Assembly: GCA_964526965.1 (NCBI GenBank)
Contig: CAZGML010000004.1
Location: 1-64,000, forward strand
Direction of reading: 5' to 3'
Source of the DNA: UBA6265 sp964526965
Lineage (GTDB): Bacteria > Chloroflexota > Chloroflexia > Thermomicrobiales > UBA6265
DNA length: 64,000 nt
Shown: positions 33,295 to 40,693 of the stretch, one piece after another
Numbering within the stretch: position 1 is the first letter of the stretch
Layout of the letters: each line of letters opens with the position of its first letter
The notes under the pieces: generated by a model
Database searches by the model: none
What the model was told of the DNA's origin: nothing
Seen by the model: only the letters and a program-made list of their open reading frames with translations
Made by a program: the position numbers and the translations under genes

Positions 33295-33483
33295 TCACTT
33301 CCTCCGGAAGAATCCCAGCAACGGCGATCCTGCGCCGATCAGGAATCCGGCGTCGTACCAGTTGCCCTGGCGGGCGACATCGTACAACGGCTGGTCCTCC
33401 AGAAATCCGAAGATGTGGCCGATCACGACAATCCAGCCGGTGAAGCCGTTGAAAATACCCCAGAGCAAATCGTGCCACCACAT
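33295..33483 (-). CDS. Small membrane protein, 62 aa
   Basis: The ATG at 33483 has GAAGGAGG nine bases upstream, a near-ideal ribosome site. The N-terminal half is one hydrophobic, Trp- and Gly-rich membrane segment (WGIFNGFTGWIVVIGHIFG). The rest is amphipathic with DVARQGNWYDAGFLIGAG and ends in FFRRK. It is not recognised, but the size, composition and strong ribosome site argue for a real conserved microprotein. It sits between the M16 gene and the first sigma-partner operon and is transcribed on its own. Confidence 0.65.
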   Translation of the reverse strand: MWWHDLLWGIFNGFTGWIVVIGHIFGFLEDQPLYDVARQGNWYDAGFLIGAGSPLLGFFRRK

Positions 33484-33560
33484 AGAACGTCCTCCTTCAC
33501 CCGTACGGGCTCGTGTACTGAGCACATGGTACGGGGTGAAAGAGGACGGTTTCGTTCCGG

Positions 33561-34706
33561 TTAACCGGAAAGTGACCAGTACAGATTCCAGCCCATCTCA
33601 GATTCGGACGGCCACGGAATGATCACCCATCCATCACTGCTACGCAACTTCGCGACCTGTATGTAGATAGGTGGCTTCTCCATCATCGGGTCGCTCGGAA
33701 CCATGTCGCGCCCTTGTCCATTCGTGAGCCTGATCTGATTGCCCTCCGGATCATCAATCACGATACCAGCGGAGATTACGTATTCGTAATACGACGATTC
33801 TGACTGGTGCATTCTCGACACCTCAAAGTCTGGGTTCACGTTCAATGTGGCGATGTCGGGATCGAACTCCAGCTCTTGCTGGTCGTCCGGATTCAGAGGC
33901 TGCGGGCCAGTCGTGAGTTCGACCTGCCACGCATATTCGGCCTGATATGCTGGCTGAGCGGCAAGCTCCTCGACCCGATCCCGCACCTGCGACTCCTCTG
34001 CGAACACCGGGAACTCACCCAGGATTTTCTGTTGAAGCAGTACCGGGCTATAGAAGGTCCAGATCTGCCCCTGCGTTCCGGAGATCAGGCATTCGAGATA
34101 GACGTTCGCGAACTCACTGGCGTCGTCGAACTGCTCTTCTGACGGGGTCGTCGATTCGCCAACGAGTTCCAGGTCAGGATCTACCTCCCAGAACTCTGCG
34201 TTTGTCGGGCTGCCGACCATCGGCCTGTCCGTTGGTTCCCCGGTAGGACCATTGGCCGTGAAACGGGCCGGGTTCTTGACGATCTCCATCACGGTATCGG
34301 TGCTGAGCGGATCGACATCGCAGGTTGCAGAGCCGGACTCTGGAGTGGCTTCAGCGCCCGGAGTTGAGCCGACGATAGCAAGGCGTGGCTCGGGCTCTCC
34401 CGGCTGGTTGAGTTGACCTATGGCGAACCAACCAGCGACTGCGACAGCCAGCACGAGGGCGATTGTCACAGCGAGATTGAGGTAGTGGCCGAATCCCTTG
34501 TGAGAGGTTCCCGTGAACGGCGCGTGAGTGGCGGTGTGTGCTGCTGTAGAAATCATGGGTTTCTCCTCCTGCTTCGTTTCTTGTTTCACCTGCGCCCGGA
34601 TGGCGTTCCACATATTGGAAGGAGGGCGGCCTCCACCATCGGTTTTTCGATGTGCAGAATGAACGTCTTTATGCAGGTTTTCGAAAAACTCTTCGTTCTC
34701 GTTCAC
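33561..34706 (-). CDS. Single-pass membrane partner of ECF sigma (module 1)
   Basis: 381 aa, GTG start with AGGAGGGTCGCC upstream, overlapping the sigma stop (GTGA). The N-terminal cytoplasmic part (1-74) contains a short helical stretch PSNMWNAIRAQVKQETK, and one membrane segment lies at about 75-97 (AVTIALVLAVAVAGWFAIG). The ectodomain begins after an Ala-Thr-Pro linker with ATCDVDPL, MEIVKNPARF and ANGPTGEP, and later FANVYLECL and FYSPVLLQ. It shares this ectodomain with the protein at 35377. By position it is an anti-sigma factor, but no zinc-finger or RseA-like domain is recognisable. Confidence 0.7.
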   Translation of the reverse strand: MNENEEFFENLHKDVHSAHRKTDGGGRPPSNMWNAIRAQVKQETKQEEKPMISTAAHTATHAPFTGTSHKGFGHYLNLAVTIALVLAVAVAGWFAIGQLNQPGEPEPRLAIVGSTPGAEATPESGSATCDVDPLSTDTVMEIVKNPARFTANGPTGEPTDRPMVGSPTNAEFWEVDPDLELVGESTTPSEEQFDDASEFANVYLECLISGTQGQIWTFYSPVLLQQKILGEFPVFAEESQVRDRVEELAAQPAYQAEYAWQVELTTGPQPLNPDDQQELEFDPDIATLNVNPDFEVSRMHQSESSYYEYVISAGIVIDDPEGNQIRLTNGQGRDMVPSDPMMEKPPIYIQVAKLRSSDGWVIIPWPSESEMGWNLYWSLSG

Positions 34707-35254
34707 TTGGCGACCCTCCTTTCCATGCTGGTTCGCAGGGACTTGAATGCGCGGGTCTGGGCGGTTTTGGTGGCATCCTCGCTGGTGCCCTGAATCTCGG
34801 CGATTTCGCGGATGGTCAGGCCGGCGAGCCGGAGTTCGACGATCTCTGCCTGCCGCTCCGGCAGCTTATCGAGCGCGACCCGGAGATCATCCAGAACTGT
34901 GCGGTGAACAGCGATTTCCTCCGGGCCGGGTGACGCGTCCACCACCTCCGGCATGGAGCCGCGCGGCCTGTATCTTCTCCAGGAGTCGCGCAGCAGGTTT
35001 CGGGCGATGGTGAAGAGCCAACTGCGGAAACTGGTAGCGCGCTCGGGTTTATACGATTCCAGGTGCTGGATCGCCTGCACGAACGTTTGGGCGGTAAAAT
35101 CGGCGGCGGTCTCCGGGTCGCGCGTCTCCCGGTACATCCAGCGATAGATCGGCACGTTGTACTTGTGGTACAGCGGCTCGAATGCATCGATATCCGTGAG
35201 GGCAGCATGAACAATGGCATCGTCTTCCCGGGACAGATCAATTCCATTGCTCAA
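34703..35254 (-). CDS. ECF RNA polymerase sigma factor (module 1)
   Basis: 183 aa, TTG start with GGTGGAGGAGTGCAGCG upstream. Region 2 is FEPLYHKYNVPIYRWMYRET with DPETAADFTAQTFVQAIQHL, including the conserved polymerase-core contact. Region 4 is LDKLPERQAEIVELRLAGLT followed by an HTH (REIAEIQGTSEDATKTAQTRA). It would direct RNA polymerase to stress-specific promoters and be held by the membrane partner whose gene overlaps its stop. Sister to the sigma at 36576. Confidence 0.9.
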   Translation of the reverse strand: MSNGIDLSREDDAIVHAALTDIDAFEPLYHKYNVPIYRWMYRETRDPETAADFTAQTFVQAIQHLESYKPERATSFRSWLFTIARNLLRDSWRRYRPRGSMPEVVDASPGPEEIAVHRTVLDDLRVALDKLPERQAEIVELRLAGLTIREIAEIQGTSEDATKTAQTRAFKSLRTSMERRVAK

Positions 35255-35331
35255 CGCTGCACTCCTCCACCGCTTAATTCACTGTACGCAGAAGTGGTGA
35301 TGAGGTAACGGTAGCCGGATGAGTTAACGAG

Positions 35332-35357
35332 GGAGGCCGGGGATTGCTCCCCGGCCT
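35332..35357 (-). terminator. Hairpin after the module 2 membrane partner
   Basis: GAGGCCGGGG (35332-35341) and CCCCGGCCTC (35348-35357) form a perfect 10-bp stem. It lies 19 bases beyond the stop at 35377. T-run is weak on the minus strand. Confidence 0.6.
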
Positions 35358-35376
35358 CACGCTGGTTGACTTCACC

Positions 35377-36579
35377 TCAGTGCAAGGAAACGGGAGAATG
35401 CGGGAGTACATACCAACGTTCTCCCACGCGATCCCAAGCCACCGAAACAACAATGTTTCCCTGGCTTTGCTGAGGGAAAGGAATTAACTCATTTCCTGTA
35501 CCGGATGTAAGATAAACCGTTTCATCCTGTAGATTGGTGAATTCGACTCCGAAAGTTACAGAGAATCTGTTGTATCCTCCCCACATTGTCTGTTGCAATG
35601 CTAGTTGAGGGTCCGAATTCACCGAGGCTTCCTTGATGTCCATCGCATGCATTGTCGACCGAAGCCAGAGGAAGTATCTTCTCTCATCGTCTTCCGGCAT
35701 AGAGTCTATATACTCTTCAACGAATGCCAATACCTCGTCTTCGTCCGCAAACACCGGGAAAAACTCCATTACGAAATCTTGAATGTAAATGGGGCTATAG
35801 AATGTCAACACTTGGCCAAACGATCCGGTTTGCAAACAGTTGAGATACTCATTGGCAAACTGACTGGCATTCTGGAAGACCTCACCGGTTGGTTCTGTCT
35901 TCATTCCGATACCGATTGTTGATTTGTCCCACCAACCTCCCTCCCGCAAACCGGTATAGAGTGAGTTCTCAGGATTCTCCGGTTGTGCAGGATCGCCGAG
36001 TGGTCCATTCAGCATGAATGGATATGGATTTCTCACGATCTCCATGACACGTTCGACCGTGAGCGGTTCGACATCGCAGGTGGCAGAGTCATCGGTCTGG
36101 CTGAAGAGCGCGAACTGGCCGCTCGAATTTTCTGGCTGATTCATTTGCATCGCCATGAATGCGCCAGCGAAGGCGACGCCAAAGACGATCAACAGCGATG
36201 CCGCGTAGTTCAGATATCGGGTGATCTGCCCCCGGTTGAACGGCCGCGAATCATAAACACTCGCCGCGTGAAGTTGACTACTCATTGCTGCGGAGTTCAT
36301 ATCTCCTCCTCTATGGGTTGTCTGCGCGGTGCTGCGCAGAACGCGATTCCAGGTGCCGGCGGCGGGGCCCGTGGATGCCGGATCGGTGCGGCGGGCTTCG
36401 TCGGCCCACCGGTGGAATTCGAGTGCGTCGATGACGAGACTATCCTGCTGTTTGGAATCGTTGGTTCGAGACTCTTCGCTGCGCCCAGAATGACGATCGC
36501 TACCTACCCACGCGTTAAGGGCTCGGTCGAGGGCGTCGCCGTTTGACGAGGAGCGTTTGAAGAAGGTGCGGAAGCTCAT
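35377..36579 (-). CDS. Single-pass membrane partner of ECF sigma (module 2)
   Basis: 400 aa, paralogue of the protein at 33561. The ATG overlaps the sigma stop (ATGA). The cytoplasmic N-terminus is about 125 aa. One membrane segment is at about 129-149 (YAASLLIVFGVAFAGAFMAM). The ectodomain has ATCDVEPL, VMEIVRNPYPFMLNGP and FANEYLNCL, and FYSPIYIQ, aligned with its paralogue. Residues near 28-40 (DRHSGRSEESRTND) are encoded by a half copy of the interspersed palindromic repeat, so a repeat has been absorbed into the coding sequence. The role as anti-sigma is inferred from gene order. Confidence 0.7.
   Translation of the reverse strand: MSFRTFFKRSSSNGDALDRALNAWVGSDRHSGRSEESRTNDSKQQDSLVIDALEFHRWADEARRTDPASTGPAAGTWNRVLRSTAQTTHRGGDMNSAAMSSQLHAASVYDSRPFNRGQITRYLNYAASLLIVFGVAFAGAFMAMQMNQPENSSGQFALFSQTDDSATCDVEPLTVERVMEIVRNPYPFMLNGPLGDPAQPENPENSLYTGLREGGWWDKSTIGIGMKTEPTGEVFQNASQFANEYLNCLQTGSFGQVLTFYSPIYIQDFVMEFFPVFADEDEVLAFVEEYIDSMPEDDERRYFLWLRSTMHAMDIKEASVNSDPQLALQQTMWGGYNRFSVTFGVEFTNLQDETVYLTSGTGNELIPFPQQSQGNIVVSVAWDRVGERWYVLPHSPVSLH
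36462..36498 (-). repeat. REP half-element inside a coding sequence
   Basis: Read on the minus strand this is CGTCATTCTGGGCGCAGCG followed by AAGAGTCTCGAACC, the left arm of the dispersed palindromic element. In frame it encodes RHSGRSEESR, the peptide typical of such repeats when translated. Confidence 0.75.
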
Positions 36580-37169
36580 GAGTCGGCTCCTTTCGTCTCG
36601 GAGAGTTTCTGTTTCAGCGTTCGATAGGCACGGGATTGCGCAGACTTCACAGCGGCCAGGCTCACGCCAAGGGCATCTGCTATTTCAGGACTGGTGAAAC
36701 CCACCATGCGAAGTTCGACCACATCCTGTTGGCGCTCCGGCAGGCTGCTGAGAGCGGCACGAAGGCGATCCATCTCGCTGCGATGCACCGCTACGGCCTC
36801 GGGTCCGGGATAGTCGTCGTGCGTCAGATCCAGCTGATCGGGCAGCAGTCGGATGTCTTTGCGCCGTCGCCAGTCGTCGGCGAGCATGTTGCGCGCAATC
36901 GCAAAGAGCCAACTGCGGAAGGTCGCGCCAGGTTTGGGTTTGTACTGATGTAGCCGCTCGATAGCGCGAATGAATACTCGCGCGGTGAGGTCATCAGCAG
37001 CTTCGCGAAGTCCAACCCGGATGTAGCAATATCGGTAAATATCAGGCGCATGCTGTTCGTAGAGGGGTGCAAACGCGGCCGGATCGATCATGGCGGCAGC
37101 GATCACGCGAGCTTCCTCAGCCCGTTGTGATTCGCTCTCGCGATGGTCGTCTGGCATACCCGCGTACAT
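36576..37169 (-). CDS. ECF RNA polymerase sigma factor (module 2)
   Basis: 197 aa. Region 2 includes FAPLYEQHAPDIYRYCYIRV and EAADDLTARVFIRAIERLH, and region 4 includes LSSLPERQQDVVELRMVGFT and the HTH PEIADALGVSLAAVKSAQSRA. It is a paralogue of the sigma at 34703, with the same order of sigma then membrane partner. A start at 37157 (MPDDHRES) is also possible. No sigma-70 type promoter was recognised, and autoregulated ECF promoters cannot be identified by eye here. Confidence 0.9.
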   Translation of the reverse strand: MYAGMPDDHRESESQRAEEARVIAAAMIDPAAFAPLYEQHAPDIYRYCYIRVGLREAADDLTARVFIRAIERLHQYKPKPGATFRSWLFAIARNMLADDWRRRKDIRLLPDQLDLTHDDYPGPEAVAVHRSEMDRLRAALSSLPERQQDVVELRMVGFTSPEIADALGVSLAAVKSAQSRAYRTLKQKLSETKGADS

Positions 37170-37255
37170 CCCGTCCTCGACATTTCATTACAACAGGCAC
37201 ACCATCGTATGCCTTCAATTTGGGTAACGGGTTATGTGAGGAAAGGGTATCGCGA

Positions 37256-37993
37256 TTACGCGATTTCGAGGCGGAGGGTGGTGGCGGCCTCAGCAAAGCC
37301 TGGGGTTTCCGGGGTGATGGGCTGGATTTCGACATCGCCATCGACAGCGTAACGATTCTCATACAGCGCGAAGCAGATGCATTCAGGATCGAATCGGCTG
37401 CGATAGCGAATGCCTGAGAAAAGAGGTTCGCCTGAGTCAGATGTCATCGTCCAAAGCCAGCGGCTGATTGCGCGTGTTAGGTCACGGTTATCGCTGAGAA
37501 CATGGCTGAAATCGAGATCGGCGATTCTCATGGCGAGAAGCGTCAACGCCAGGCGCTCGCGCACGAACTGCACTGCCGCTGGACTCGTCAGGTCGAAGAC
37601 TGGAGCCTCTGTCAGGATTGTCGCAGAGGTGAGCTCCCACTCGTTCGGCCATCGCTCAGACACAACATTTCGTGCTCGCGCAACGAGAGCACCAGCTTCT
37701 TCACGCTCATCAACATCCATGATTGTCGTCTGGGAAAAGCTGGCAATTGTCGATAGATGCTCTCGAAGAGTGGCGAGAATTTCCAGAAAGGACCCGGTAG
37801 CGCTCGCTGCACAATAAAGTACCGCGTAATCGCGTGCGCCTCCTCCAGGCGATTTCTGGTTATCGTCGAAGCGTCCAGGGCCTTGCACTTCTCGTGGCGG
37901 AAGTTGCATAGATGGAAATCTAGATTTCGAAACGCGGTATACGGTCGTTGGAAGACTTACTCCGAAATCAGAGACCTCACCAATGTCGGACAT
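37256..37993 (-). CDS. RES domain toxin
   Basis: 245 aa, a little longer than typical RES toxins (150-230 aa). Visible RES features are the early Arg (TVYRVSKSRF), the central AVLYCAASATGSFLEILATL with its Glu, and the late Ser region SGIRYRSRFDPECICFALYE. Known RES toxins degrade or ADP-ribosylate with NAD+, halting growth. It starts one base inside the stop of the upstream Xre-type antitoxin (TAATG), a coupled toxin-antitoxin arrangement. Confidence 0.85.
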   Translation of the reverse strand: MSDIGEVSDFGVSLPTTVYRVSKSRFPSMQLPPREVQGPGRFDDNQKSPGGGARDYAVLYCAASATGSFLEILATLREHLSTIASFSQTTIMDVDEREEAGALVARARNVVSERWPNEWELTSATILTEAPVFDLTSPAAVQFVRERLALTLLAMRIADLDFSHVLSDNRDLTRAISRWLWTMTSDSGEPLFSGIRYRSRFDPECICFALYENRYAVDGDVEIQPITPETPGFAEAATTLRLEIA

Positions 37994-38367
37994 TAGTAGC
38001 CACCCGCTATATAGTTGCGCGCTGCATCCATAGCACCTTTGAAGTTTCCCTCGCGAAGGGCATGGGCAGGTGAATCGTCATGCAGAACCGGATTCATTCC
38101 AAGAAGCAAGGCACGGATGGTATCTGGGTGCTCATCGTATTCGAGTAAGAATGACACCACCTGATAGGCCGCGATCAGCCGTTCCTCAGAATAGCGGTCA
38201 CGCACTTGCTGCACATCGCCATTTGCCCATCGTGAAACGGTTTTGACGTTTCGCACATGAACGATATAAGCGGTGATAGCTCTGCCGAGAGTATCGACCA
38301 GGGTCGATGCCATGGTTTGCAGATCAGCTTCAACAGCTTTGCGATGTGCTTCGATTGCTTGAGACAT
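37993..38367 (-). CDS. Xre/MbcA/ParS-type antitoxin
   Basis: 124 aa. The N-terminal half has a putative HTH around VRNVKTVSRWANGDVQ. The C-terminal half ends with LGMNPVLHDDSPAHALREGN and AMDAARNYIAGG, matching the toxin-binding domain of RES-Xre antitoxins (pattern NPxLxxxxPxxAL..G). AAAGGAACAGCT precedes the ATG. Four 11-bp-spaced ATGTCC repeats lie 29-72 bases upstream, probably the site where the antitoxin or complex represses its own operon. Confidence 0.82.
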   Translation of the reverse strand: MSQAIEAHRKAVEADLQTMASTLVDTLGRAITAYIVHVRNVKTVSRWANGDVQQVRDRYSEERLIAAYQVVSFLLEYDEHPDTIRALLLGMNPVLHDDSPAHALREGNFKGAMDAARNYIAGGY

Positions 38368-38395
38368 AGCTGTTCCTTTCCGGGGCTTGAGATGA

Positions 38396-38439
38396 GTGTC
38401 CCTCGAATGTCCTTCTAATGTCCCCTCTATGTCCCTATT
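38396..38439 (-). promoter_or_regulatory. Iterated operator, four copies at 11-bp period
   Basis: RTGTCC begins at 38396, 38407, 38418 and 38429, exactly 11 bases apart. On the coding strand this reads GGACAT, once per helical turn. A candidate -10 element GATAAT preceded by TGC lies just upstream on the minus strand (about 38438-38446), so the repeats sit between the -10 and the antitoxin ATG. Confidence 0.75.
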
Positions 38440-38474
38440 ATCGCATATATTTAGAAGGAATCGTGATCAACAAA

Positions 38475-38497
38475 GGCCCAGGGATAAACCCTGGGCC
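38475..38497 (-). terminator. Terminator after pyk
   Basis: GGCCCAGGG (38475-38483) and CCCTGGGCC (38489-38497) form a perfect stem with a 5-base loop, followed on the minus strand by TTTGTTGAT. It lies 26 bases beyond the pyk stop. Confidence 0.7.
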
Positions 38498-38523
38498 CAT
38501 ATCTACACTATTCGGAACGGCTA

Positions 38524-39969
38524 CTATGTGCCAAGCTGGCGGAAGTGAAGGTTATTGGTACGTCCTGCCTGTTTATATACAGGAACGGAGCCAATGATAA
38601 GCCCCCAATCACCTCGTTCCGCGAGGCCGCGTCGAATCACTTCATGACCGGCTCCGCCAAACGCTTCGTCCGGATTGTCCGCCACATCGAAAACAATTGA
38701 CCGCACGCCCCACACAATGCCAAGACGACGGGCCACCGAAAGATCATCACACACAGCCAGTATCTGGCCTGATGGACGATACTTCGCGATTCGCACAGCG
38801 CTTGAGCCCGTTTTGGTCAGAATCAACAGGTGCTTCACAGGTGTCTGATCGGAGAGTGCAATCGCTGCCCGACTAATCGCGTCGGCAAAGTGCCGGGTAT
38901 CACTGATCTCGCCTTCATACCCAATGCCTGCGGCTTCCGGACGCACAACTCCCTGACTCTCCGCTTCCAGAATCACCCGGTTCATTACCGATACGGCTTC
39001 CATTGGGTACTGCCCGACGGCCGTTTCGGCGCTGAGCATCACGGCATCCGTACCATCCCATACCGCGTTGGCAACGTCGCTCGTCTCCGCTCGGGTTGGA
39101 ACCGGGTTCTGGATCATGCTTTCCAGCATCTGGGTAGCGGTGATAACCGGTGTACCAGCCTTGTTGCAAGTTTGGATGATGTCCTTCTGCGCGCGAGGTA
39201 CGCGCTCTGGCGGCAGCTGCACTCCGAGGTCGCCTCGTGCAACCATGACAGCATCGGCCTCATATGCGATGTTCTCGATATCATCGAGCGCTTGTGGGCG
39301 TTCGATTTTCGCGATAAGGCCCGGGCTATGATCGCCAAAGGTAGCAGCGATTTCTCGCGCCCTGGCCAGGTCGCCGGCATCGTTCAGGAAGCTGAGCCCG
39401 ATAAAATCGACCTCGTTTTCAACGGCAAACTGGATATCCTGGATATCGGCATCGGTGAGTGCTCCACCCTTGATCGGCGCACCCGGCAGGGTGACACCCT
39501 GTCGGCTCAGAACATCGCCGGGCCGGGTGACGACAGCCATAGCGTGGTCACTGTGAACTTCCTCAACAACCAGCTCTATGAGCCCGTCGGAAATCAACAC
39601 CTTTGATTCGGGTTCGATTACCTCCAGGAACGAATCCAGGTTGATACCGATCTCATTCGCAGAGGTTTCCACTGGCCCTGGCACCAGCCGGATACGATCG
39701 CCCCGGTCGATCTGCATGCTATACGAGCCTTCTGGCAGCGGGCCGGTTCGGATCTTCAACCCTCGCAAATCAAGGAGGATTGGAATATGACGGCTGACGC
39801 TATTCGCCGCCTCTCGCACCCGGCTGATCAGCGTCAGGCGGTCATCTTGCGATCCATGAGCGGCGTTCACGCGCACAACATCGGCGCCCGTTTCCATCAA
39901 TGATCGCAGCGCCTCAACGGTGCTTACGGCTGGTCCGAGCGTGGTTACGATTTTTACTTTACGTGTCAT
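38524..39969 (-). CDS. pyk: Pyruvate kinase
   Basis: 481 aa. It makes pyruvate and ATP from phosphoenolpyruvate and ADP, the last step of glycolysis. The N-terminal KIVTTLGPAV, the active-site segment GLIAKIERPQALDDIENI and VMVARGDLGVQLP, and the MLESMI region of ATQMLESM are all present. The barrel is interrupted by the B domain (about 70-170). The C-terminal allosteric domain ends with VPVYKQAGRTNNL. The AGGTTAGCCA site precedes the ATG. It is monocistronic. Confidence 0.96.
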   Translation of the reverse strand: MTRKVKIVTTLGPAVSTVEALRSLMETGADVVRVNAAHGSQDDRLTLISRVREAANSVSRHIPILLDLRGLKIRTGPLPEGSYSMQIDRGDRIRLVPGPVETSANEIGINLDSFLEVIEPESKVLISDGLIELVVEEVHSDHAMAVVTRPGDVLSRQGVTLPGAPIKGGALTDADIQDIQFAVENEVDFIGLSFLNDAGDLARAREIAATFGDHSPGLIAKIERPQALDDIENIAYEADAVMVARGDLGVQLPPERVPRAQKDIIQTCNKAGTPVITATQMLESMIQNPVPTRAETSDVANAVWDGTDAVMLSAETAVGQYPMEAVSVMNRVILEAESQGVVRPEAAGIGYEGEISDTRHFADAISRAAIALSDQTPVKHLLILTKTGSSAVRIAKYRPSGQILAVCDDLSVARRLGIVWGVRSIVFDVADNPDEAFGGAGHEVIRRGLAERGDWGLIIGSVPVYKQAGRTNNLHFRQLGT

Positions 39970-40088
39970 TGGCTAACCTGTGTCTCTTCACGTCACTGTG
40001 AGGACGTCTCCCTGCATACTTCATAAGACCAATGGTACAGGAGATTCGCACCGCAAACGTTATGGGAGGATTTCGAGCGAAACGAGCC

Positions 40089-40541
40089 TCACCGTTGCAT
40101 GCTTTGCTGCCACGCACGGTCGTTGGCATCCTGCAGGGAAGGATGGACAACCGACACTCGTCGTAGATGAGATGGCGAAGCGGCTGGATCGTTCAACGGG
40201 TGACCTGATGGGCTTTCGAGGTACTGGGGGACATAGCCATCTTTGTATCCATACCTGTTGGGTCCGTCCTGGCCTGGTACAAATCCAAGGGCAACGAGGA
40301 GAAAGAGGTTTCCCAGCAACGGAACCAGACCAACCAACAGCATGGCGCCACTCCAGCCGAGGTCATGACAACGTCTGGTACCAATGGACCAACTGGATAC
40401 AACAGCCAGTAGATATACTAACGGGGTTAATAGAGGGAATATGATAGCCGCGAGGAAGAGCCCCACCACGAGCAGGAACAGATTCAGAAAACTGAGCCCC
40501 CACCAGGCTCCACGTCCAATACGCCCGTCGAAAGTAAACAT
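40089..40541 (-). CDS. DUF805 family membrane protein
   Basis: 150 aa from the ATG at 40541 (MFTFDGRIGRGAWWGLSFLN), the standard DUF805 opening. A GTG at 40553 would add four residues. Three to four membrane segments follow. The signature TRRCHDLGWSGAMLL and the PGQDGPNRYG motif are diagnostic. The C-terminal 45 residues are a polar tail. The function of the family is unknown. Confidence 0.85.
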   Translation of the reverse strand: MFTFDGRIGRGAWWGLSFLNLFLLVVGLFLAAIIFPLLTPLVYLLAVVSSWSIGTRRCHDLGWSGAMLLVGLVPLLGNLFLLVALGFVPGQDGPNRYGYKDGYVPQYLESPSGHPLNDPAASPSHLRRVSVVHPSLQDANDRAWQQSMQR

Positions 40542-40635
40542 AGCCCTGGCCACTCCTGATTTGCAGCGCTGTCATTCTGTTTAAATAACCATTTGGTTCC
40601 GCCCGCATTCTACACCCATATCCCGGATTAATGCA

Positions 40636-40669
40636 GAACCGCGGAGCCGTATGACTCCGCGGTTCTGAT
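40636..40669. terminator. Strong hairpin after the exporter permease
   Basis: CAGAACCGCGGAG (40636-40648) and CTCCGCGGTTCTG (40657-40669) form a perfect 13-bp stem. There is no T-run on either strand, so it may be a processing or rho-protecting structure as well as a terminator. Confidence 0.6.
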
Positions 40670-40693
40670 TGCCAAGGTGAAATTGATAAGGCT

